A stretch of 54,771 nucleotides of DNA. It comes from Didymodactylos carnosus. Its lineage: Eukaryota; Rotifera; Eurotatoria; Philodinida; Philodinidae. The stretch covers positions 1-54,771 of the forward strand of contig CAJNOQ010000326.1 of the NCBI GenBank assembly GCA_905250885.1, written 5' to 3'. The stretch's first letter is position 1; the number at the start of each line of letters is the position of its first letter. Below, in pieces: positions 47,401 to 54,771 of this stretch. The position numbers and the translations under genes were made by a program. The notes under the pieces are model-generated. The model worked only from the letters and a program-made list of their open reading frames with translations. It was not told the DNA's origin and searched no databases.

Positions 47401-48641
47401 ATGATTAATAAGTGGATAGTTAATGAGCAATGAGTAGGATAAAAAAAATCAATAAAGCAATAATAAGAACAATATTTTGGGGGTAATGAGTTAAAAATTG
47501 ACATCTGCTAATATACAGTAATAAATATGTCTTCAAATGAAAGGATACCTTTTTTTCAAAGAAAATCGTATACGAATCGTTTTTTGTCGTTGTACGGTCA
47601 GAAAATAAGCCGTGAACTATATCGTTTTTGATGACCAAGGCAGAATAAGAAGTTTTACAAAAATTCTAAAAATTAGGTCATTAACGAGCAGAAAACGTAC
47701 TTATACTGCAAAGTAGCAAAAAATAGATCCGTGATACGGGCAAGCTATGGAGCAGAACAAGATTCCGATGACATTTCATCTGAATATTTCTCTCAAGAAA
47801 ACCTCTATTGCTGATTTTGGTAACATCCCGCAAGTCTCAACTATTGTCTGACGAGGAAACTAAAACGGTAATGTGTCACTAATGCATGTATGCTCTTCGA
47901 GTGAATTTGTCTGAGATGCTTTTGATGTTGAAAGCAGACCGTGACACATTGCACTTTAACGCGATATAAAAACATATCTGACCGATAATATTGGGTACCA
48001 TCGTTTCATTTTAAAAACAACATTTTAAAAAATGTATTCTCACAATGAAAGAGAACACATTTCATTCTTTTTTTTACCGTTCGTGCTTTATCTTCATAAT
48101 ATTTATTATCAATAGGTGAACTGGCTGCCGATCTCATTATAATGTTGTTATCATCATTATTTAAACCGTTCCATAGTCCCAGTAATGCTGCTTTAACAAG
48201 ACTAGAGTTTTTTGTTGATGATGACGAAGGCGATAGAGGGCAAGTATATTCTCTTGTTTCTGATATATGAGAGTCATTTAATGGTAGGTCTAACTTAGAT
48301 GGACGTTGAATCGACGGCGATAACATATGATTCATTGTCTCATTGGATTCCGTTTGTGTTGCTGTATCTCGTAATATTCTTATACTGGGAATGACCCCAT
48401 TTCTGCTCGTTTGTACCAGTGTTGATTGTAGACTGTAACGTGGTGTGGAATTTTGTCCTGCTGGACCAGACTGCTCTGATTCATCTTGATCGGCTGATTG
48501 CGTGCGACGCGATGGATATGAATTTGGATTTGTGGATAATGATGCTGATTCTAAGAACTTATTTGTTGATGTGTGTGGTGTTGCTGTTCCACTTAGTTGT
48601 AGTGCAACGCCGAATAATGCACTACGAATGTCGGGTTGCAT
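44413..48641 (-). CDS. ITPK: inositol-trisphosphate 3-kinase
   Basis: Nine exons on the - strand, in order 48641-48078, 46595-46493, 46425-46279, 46222-46095, 46030-45881, 45825-45724, 45669-45598, 44688-44554, 44496-44413; phases agree and the product is 494 aa. The enzyme phosphorylates Ins(1,4,5)P3 to Ins(1,3,4,5)P4, ending Ca2+ release and feeding higher inositol phosphates. Residues 1-188 are Ser/Thr/Asn-rich and disordered, as in ITPKA/B/C. The kinase shows [14 protein letters not shown], the catalytic [18 protein letters not shown] (PxxxDxKxG, ~286-303), [20 protein letters not shown] (IP3-lobe region), the 72-bp exon with FFQTHE, and the metal-binding [16 protein letters not shown] and the IP3-lobe separate it from IPMK and IP6K. 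AATAAA (- strand 44410-44405) starts three bases after the stop, implying a very short 3' UTR. A 13-bp-arm hairpin lies ~105 bp upstream of the ATG. Confidence 0.93.
46596..48077. other. ITPK intron 1
   Basis: 1.48-kb intron between the disordered N-terminal exon and the kinase exons. It contains an 81-codon - strand open frame (46861-46616) with protein-like composition ([34 protein letters not shown]) that has no acceptor/donor arrangement fitting the kinase. It may be a relic of another gene. Nothing else was recognised. Confidence 0.35.
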
Positions 48642-48746
48642 CAATAAAGTTTAGTAATAAATAAATCTAAAATAACTCTCGTTTACATCATGTTTCCGTC
48701 ATCAAATTTATACATTTATAAATTATTATCATTATTTTATTAAATC

Positions 48747-48780
48747 AATTATGTACGCCTGAATAAGGGCGTACATAATT
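48747..48780. promoter_or_regulatory. perfect 13-bp-arm hairpin upstream of ITPK
   Basis: AATTATGTACGCC (48747-48759) and GGCGTACATAATT (48768-48780) pair perfectly around 8 nt. It is ~105 bp upstream of the ITPK start codon on the - strand, in the likely 5' UTR or promoter. A regulatory role is only a possibility. Confidence 0.4.
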
Positions 48781-49937
48781 TTTAACTTATTAATTTGTAA
48801 GGAACTTAAAACATTTACAAGTTATAATAAGGCAATACAAAATTAATTCCCAAACAGTTACCAAATTGATTCGAAAATCTGCTCAAAACACTGTGCATGT
48901 CGTTTTAGATGCTAATCGGAATAATCTTATCCGACTCTGTAGTATATCTAAGCATTGATAAAAATACATAGCTAAGGATGTGTGACTCAAAAGGATCTGA
49001 AGGACATTAATGTCCTACCTATTCTAGAGAACACCATAAAAAAAAGTATTCAAGGTCGGAGGATAGTGAAGTAACAAACCATATGATTTTGGAAGTCGAG
49101 ATGAATTACTATTAGAATTTCAGAAATCTTTCACGATCCTATGAATTTTTCCACAAGTTCATATAAGTTCTTATCAGAAGATCGTGTAGCATGAAGAAAT
49201 ATTGAGAAATTTGACAAGAATTTTGTGACCTTTTCTTCTCAAAATTTTATAAGATCTTGTGAGGATTTTGTATGATTCTTTAAATATGACTTAGTAAGAC
49301 TTGCCGAACTGTGATGTAAACTTAACCGCAATTGAGAAGTGTCACAGAAAATTACATGGTAACGAATCTTTTTTTATTATCTATTTATCGAGTAAAAAGA
49401 GGTGGGAACGAAGAAATACACACACCTCATAAAAAACAAAACGCAAACATTGATGATTTATTAAAGATTGTTTTTGTCTTTAATAAAACATCAATGTTTT
49501 ATAATAAACGTTAATGTTTAATAAAACATCAATGTGTTTAGTATCTGTCTTTTCTTAATCAAAAGTTTATAAATGCACACATGCTATTTTTCTCATATCC
49601 AGATATTTTTAATATGTGACGTACTATAAACGATTATATTAATTTAAAACCATAATAATAATAATATCAGTTCTTACAATCAAGATTATGACTCCACATG
49701 ATGTCAAGGATAAAAAAAGAAAAATATACAACGTTATAAAGTTTTTTTTTGTTTTTCTCAATCCTTATACCTTCAAATAAAACATTTTTATCTTTTCTGT
49801 TCTCATACCACCTACAATCGTTGAACTGATAGATACTATGTCACTGATTATGTATATAGTAATAATTTGTTTAAAATGAAAAAATCAAAAATTTCATTCG
49901 AGAAAGACAGAATTAAGGTACGACAAGCAACACAACT

Positions 49938-50537
49938 TAGTGAGTTCTGCTTTAGTCTCTAGTAAGTGATAAGCGATTGTAAACTAAACTAAATTAAAAT
50001 TGTATCAAGTTGAATTTCACATTTCATATAAATTTATTCTTCAAACCGCACAAAACTTGCATATTTAATTCAGAGAATTGTAACTAATTTGTCTTTCTCC
50101 ATGGTGAACGAGCGTGACTAGTAAGTGGATGGATGATCACTTCCCAAGATCGAACCATAAGTATGGTACTTTTCACAATTGTCTCAATGTGCAGTGAAAG
50201 TTACTAGATACAGTTTATGTTAAAGGAATAATAAATTCTTAATGGAAAGAAAGAAGCAGAATATGTGCAGTTGTCAGTGATATTATGCTCCTTCTCATCG
50301 TGTGAAAGTTGTCGTTCTTTGTTTGATGAGAACAGAGAATGATAGAACCCTCACACGGTGTGGATTGAGTTGTGTTATTTGTCGGACCTTAAGTCTGTCT
50401 TTCTCGAATGAATCCACCTGACGAGCCCCTTGGGAAAGGTCGAAGCCAGTCGTGGTATCTTCTTTTGATTCTTCCAGTAATGAGTTCTGTTTGAGTCTCT
50501 AGTAACTGATAAGCGATTGTAAAACTAAACTAAATTT
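49938..50537 (+). repeat. direct repeat pair ~540 bp apart
   Basis: 49938-49996 (GAGTTCTGCTTTAGTCTCTA...) and 50476-50537 (GAGTTCTGTTTGAGTCTCTA...) share ~90% identity through AGTGATAAGCGATTGTAAAC-like sequence and CTAAACTAAAT. They bracket ~480 bp of non-coding DNA, as would long direct repeats of a small retro- or circular-RNA-derived element, or a tandem duplication. Confidence 0.65.
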
Positions 50538-51231
50538 GACTATATATACTTAGCGTATTTCATATAGCCTATGACGCTGCGACATGCACGAGTGATATAT
50601 ACAGAAGAAATACATTTTTTTATTCATTTTTCTTCGTCTTTTTTTTCGTGTTCTTTTTTTCAAATATATATATTTTATTCATTATTATGCCCTTCTCTCT
50701 AAACGATATACTGTATAAATACCGAGAGTATAGATGGTAACAGCTGCATAGAGTATTATAATGTATAAAACTCAATGGCTTTTATTTAAAATATAATGAA
50801 CTTCAATTCCGTCTAAATGACTTTCTCCTCATTTACATAGACATTTAATGATAACAGTGATGCATTAAAAAAACAGCGACAGCGGGAGTGGACGCTTATT
50901 GACATCTGAAACATCGACTCAAATTTAATGAAAAATGTGAGCTCGACATTTGCTCTATATGCTTCGTTATTTGGTAACCCACTAACTGATCTAATATTAC
51001 AGTGTAGAGTATTGCGTGGTAAAGTTTTTTGTTTCTTGAGCATGTACACCAAAACCCCTGAAAAGTTATTTTATCCTTAGACTGTGAAAAGAATTTGTCA
51101 TCTTTTTCCGTTTGTCTTTATATTTAAAAAAGAATGTCGCTTGTGTAGCGCAAGACTGAAAACGCATAGTGTTTTGGAATTTGCATGGTAAAACAATGGA
51201 GGATTCAAACGGCGCTGCCTGATTCAATTAG

Positions 51232-51314
51232 TAAAAGGTGGGCCCTAAGTCCTGAAGCCGATGAGTCTTAGTATTCTATATTCATCGGTTTCAAGACTTA
51301 GGATCCACCCTTTA
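51232..51314. repeat. inverted repeat with ~32-bp arms
   Basis: TAAAAGGTGGGCCCTAAGTC... (51232-51263) pairs with 51282-51314 with about four mismatches around an ~18-nt loop. Non-coding; probably a small foldback element. Confidence 0.75.
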
Positions 51315-52493
51315 TATTCTAAAAAAATAGAAGAAAGATGTGTTGCTCCTGGATTCTCATAAAAGGAATTCGATAGAAAATAATACAACAGCGAGGCATG
51401 ATTTTTTCTTTCTTCTGCTCGAACTCGAGACTACTCTTGAGCGGACTACTACAGTAACTTACCTTTATCACACGTTTAGATGACAATAATAATTGGATAT
51501 TAGACAACTTGCGACACATAGATGATAAAAATATACTATGCACGTATTTTTCTGGCCTGTAACATGTGTAGCAAGTGTTTGGAAAAACGTTGATAGACAT
51601 CTTTCTATACAATTTGTAAAGATGTATTGATACAATTAACTTTATCAGAAAAACTGAGAGACAATAAGTAATCTGTCTGTCTAACATCTTTGAGATCGAA
51701 ATAAGGATATTGTCAAGAAAAAAAACACATGTCTGCATAAATTAATCTATGAAAATGAATGATCTCTATTCTTTATTGATTAACAGTATTTATAGATTCT
51801 GACTTTCATCCTCGTTTGCTTATTGTTGATGTAGACCTTGTTAGAATCGTGCATTTGTATTTCGAACGTCAACGTATTTTTCAAAAATATTGAAATTTGT
51901 CTAAACCAATATTCTGCTAATACATTCTTATGTAACATCTGCTTTAGTTTTCGCTAAGTAAAAGTAAATTACCCATCGGGGTTAATAACAGGAAATCAAA
52001 ACAAACAAAGTCTTATTTAGCTGAATATCCGAAATAATGCGATACACCATCATATCGTTAAGAAAAAACCTGTACATTGTGACAATAATCAAAGAAATTT
52101 GTTCCATATAAATTTTTACTCTCTTCGATGATGCACTCAGAGGGTGGCGGTGGCGCAAACTTTTCCACCTGCCGGCACCGACTAGCGTGAGAGTGAAAAA
52201 CTTCGAAATCAACGGCGGAAATTTGTACTCTTTACAGAGGTACTATTTTCTGTTAAAAATTATGGCATGCAAAAAATGGCACTTGTCACTGTTTTTTTTC
52301 AAGTACTAAATGCAAAAATTTAATCATATGAGAAAAGAAAATAGACATTCTGTTAATGGGAGAGAAAGTAAAAAATATTCCTTTTATAAGGATGGAATAA
52401 TTGCTATGAACTGAATTTTGTCTGCTTTATCGCGTCCTAATCGTACACACCTTACGTTGAATATAAATCCCATTTCGCTGAACATATTCATCA

Positions 52494-52525
52494 TCTAGCC
52501 ACGTCTTCTAGCTGACGTGGCTAGA
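52494..52525. repeat. perfect 12-bp-arm hairpin
   Basis: TCTAGCCACGTC (52494-52505) and GACGTGGCTAGA (52514-52525) pair perfectly around 8 nt. Confidence 0.75.
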
Positions 52526-52770
52526 CTCTCACTACGCTACTTCAGCTGTCATGGTTTGTACAGCCATCTGTTGTAGCTTACATGGAATAAGATCTGAACT
52601 AGGTTAAGGTCAGCATCACTAACGAGGGAATGTCCTCAAGTGTGACCCTCAGTTTCAAATGGATACATACTAGTTTTTAGAGCTCGACGAGCTGATTATG
52701 ATGGCACAAAGCATTTTCCGCCATGGCTCTTGAAGATCCGATTTTCTGTAAAAAAATAACTAAAACCTTT

Positions 52771-52916
52771 CTTAATGAGGCGTAATTGTAGCGCACACAT
52801 TTCTGATTAAAATGTGACCTCTCCCAGCGCTTCACGACCTTTCTTTGCAAAGTTATAGAATTTATAAGAAAAGCTCTAAATTAATTTGTTCTTATTTCTG
52901 TAGCTTTGAACTGACA
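52771..52916 (+). mobile_element. fragment of the ERC-intron foldback family
   Basis: 146 bp aligning without gaps to 3122-3267 in ERC intron 3 at roughly 85-90% by eye, including exact stretches such as ACATTTCTGATTAAAATG and TTTCTTTGCAAAGTTATAG. Only one arm plus loop is present. A trace of the outer end (ACGAGGGAATGT) occurs at 52622, so this copy is internally rearranged. Confidence 0.8.
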
Positions 52917-53246
52917 AAACCGTTCAATCTGTTGTCAATCGGTGACGATTGTGAAAGCAACGGAGAAAATGAATATGGCACTCCATAAACACAGCACTCG
53001 AGACGTTTTTTCGATTTTAACAAACACCAATTATTGCAATTGCCGACGACTGCATTAAAAAAAGTTTTTCCGGCGGCGGCGCATGAAAAAAATATAGACG
53101 GTCGGCGTTTCGCCGGCGCACATGTCTGGATGCACTGGGTGGTATTAATTAGACGATCAACGCATGGGTTCATAGGAAAGATAGCATTAGGCTAGTAATG
53201 AATCGGCAGTGCATGTTGATTTATTAAACTTTGTACACACTAGAAG

Positions 53247-53672
53247 AGCTGATTTTAGTGAGTATAAATATACTAAAAACGATGTTTTCAGGAATATAAA
53301 TTTTTTCTTTTGAAAAATATAATCACGTGATATAAGCGGTAAATTTATAGGTTTCGATAAATCCTTGTTTCTAGCAAATTTTAGAGTTGTATTTCAATGA
53401 TTTGTTGGTTTTTCAAACATTTTCTTCAAAATAAATGTCGACTTTGTGATCTATGCAATAAATTGCATCAAGTGATATACTTAAGAGAAGTTTCTGGAAT
53501 AAAAATGTTTTGTAAGAAGTTTTTTATATCTCTTTCAGACATCTTTCTAAAAATAACTTTTCTCATGAAACATTTTAAACTAATGTGGCATAAGCTGCCA
53601 ATTTTAGTGAGCATACATAAGCTAAAAAAACTACATTTTCATGAAAATTAATTTTTTCTTTTGAAAAATATA
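53247..53672 (+). repeat. direct repeat pair of ~75-80 bp
   Basis: 53247-53321 and 53597-53672 share AGCTG..(AA)TTTTAGTGAG.ATA and end in the identical AATTTTTTCTTTTGAAAAATATA. The spacing is 350 bp. The intervening sequence shows no gene. Confidence 0.6.
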
Positions 53673-54307
53673 TGAGCAATGTTCTTCTATTGTTTTCTAA
53701 ATGGAAACGGATATCTTGCTTACAACATGGTGTAGGATCTTTGCAGCCCACTTATGGATCACATTACGCACGTAAATCATGGACAGCTAATCTTCATGTC
53801 ACACTGGTATTGAATAAGTTGATAACGGCGTTTAATTTAAATCGATCATTAATGAGAGAGTCGTGGCTTCCGTGGTGATGTATCTCCGTTGTCCATGGAA
53901 ACTACTCTCTATTTCAATGAATGATGGAGTCGATTGTAACTTGAATAACTCGGAAGTAACTAAAGGAAATAGATAAAAATGTGTGGTTTTCACTGTTAGA
54001 CATAAAAAAAGACAACTTTATACGTCGTAAGCAAAAATAAATTTCGGAAAAGTTTCTAAAGCCGGTTTTCCAGAGGGTCTTTGGAAAACGAGCTCCGTTT
54101 TCAGAAGATTAAGATACGACGTTAGTAACTTTTTGTATGCATAGATAGTCCAAACGTTACTCTACAAAACTATGCAAGTCCCAGCTCTCCAGCTATCGTC
54201 ATTTGGAAAGGGCTCGCTTTTCCCGAGCACGCGTCTGTCTTCGAGCAGGCACCTCTGGAAATCTGGAAATGCCATGGAATATAGAGAATCGACTACGCCG
54301 AGCGTAG

Positions 54308-54771
54308 TGGTAACATTTATTTTAGTGTAGAAATGAAAATAACTTCGCCAGAGGCATTTTTGTGAAAACCGGGTTTTTCGCCTGTTACCATTAAAAATTA
54401 AAATCCTTATATCTTGGTCTAGATCCTTAAATCTAATGCTGACTCAACGAAATTTTCAGGAAAGATATAAAGGGCGCCATATGTTGTTGGTCAAGCCGAA
54501 AACTAGTCCGCACAACACTGTGGCTTTAAGATTTTCAGAAGATTTCTGGAAAACCTTAAACCAATGCCCAGCTGAAATTCACCTTTTTCGTCTTCGAATA
54601 TGGTTTATGAGCTGTTCTGGGCGTTTTCTGAAAGTTTGCTTGAGTCAACATTAGATTTGACCGAGATATAAGGATTTTAATTTTTAATGGTAACAGGCGA
54701 AAAACCTGGTTTTCACAAAAATGCCTCTGGCGAAGTTATTTTCATTTCTACACAAAAATAAATGTTACCAC
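54308..54771. mobile_element. foldback element reaching the window end
   Basis: Arms 54308-54470 and 54620-54771 are reverse complements. GTGGTAACATTTATTTTAGT... at the left faces ...ATAAATGTTACCAC at the right edge, with GAAGTTATTTTCATTTCTAC and TTTTTAATGGTAACAGGCGA in the arms. The loop (~150 nt) holds AGATTTTCTGGAAAACC-type words like those near 24190. The element may continue past the window. Confidence 0.8.

Larger units (their letters stand above)
48642..54307. other. gene-poor, repeat-rich region upstream of ITPK
   Basis: 5.7 kb in which no gene could be supported. It holds an AT-rich motif cluster (TAATAAAACATCAATG twice, plus an inverted copy, 49449-49535), a 55-60-bp direct repeat pair (49938/50476), hairpins at 51232 and 52494, a fragment of the ERC-intron foldback family at 52771-52916, and a ~75-80-bp direct repeat pair at 53247 and 53597. 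The 93-codon - strand frame at 53173-52892 overlaps the repeat fragment and is not supported as a gene. Confidence 0.4.

Noticed and set aside
49449-49535. Short repeats resembling a CRISPR-like array
   Set aside because: Only two or three AT-rich units of unequal spacing in a eukaryotic context; simple local duplication.
52892-53173. 93-codon - strand frame with a GC-rich patch
   Set aside because: Overlaps the dispersed foldback fragment and has no recognisable domain; probably fortuitous.

Overview
The window looks like nuclear DNA of a small, AT-rich invertebrate, most likely a bdelloid rotifer. The reasons are many short (about 50-70 bp) GT...AG introns, strongly A/T-biased third codon positions, animal-type multidomain genes, a fast-evolving F-box gene and a decayed reverse transcriptase of Penelope-like character. 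The species is inferred, not proven. All gene models were built by hand from splice sites, reading phase and recalled protein families; no search was run.

Layout. (1) 1261-7775, + strand: ten-exon ELKS/CAST/ERC (Bruchpilot-type) active-zone scaffold, with foldback elements and a MITE in its introns. (2) 8.1-13.8 kb: repeat-rich spacer with a decayed coding relic, a TA-flanked MITE, a 100-bp inverted repeat pair 1.3 kb apart and a foldback just before the next gene. (3) 13812-19555, +: two-exon HDAC8-type deacetylase. Its single 4.6-kb intron contains a mutated copy of its own catalytic exon end and a complete intronless F-box gene between inverted repeats. (4) 20795-22164, +: secreted fibrinogen-related protein with a VWC-like module. 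(5) 22.2-27.3 kb: repeat spacer with a degenerate RT fragment. (6) 27352-28293, +: intronless secreted alpha-carbonic anhydrase with a probable GPI signal. (7) 28.3-32.0 kb: pyrimidine-rich spacer without a recognised gene. (8) 32044-43175, +: 36-exon TRPM2-like channel fused to a NUDT9-homology domain. (9) 44413-48641, - strand: nine-exon inositol-trisphosphate 3-kinase, tail-to-tail with the channel. (10) 48.6-54.8 kb: repeat-rich gene desert ending inside a foldback element.

How the genes relate. This is a eukaryotic stretch of independent genes, not an operon. The TRPM2-like channel (ADP-ribose/Ca2+ signalling) and the IP3 3-kinase (which lowers IP3 and so Ca2+ release) both concern calcium, but their adjacency may be chance. 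The most unusual structure is the HDAC8 intron, where three related copies of the exon 1/intron 1 junction surround a nested F-box gene. Next in interest are the diverged pore and degenerate Nudix box of the TRPM channel, and the high density of foldback elements, including two abutting near-perfect palindromes.
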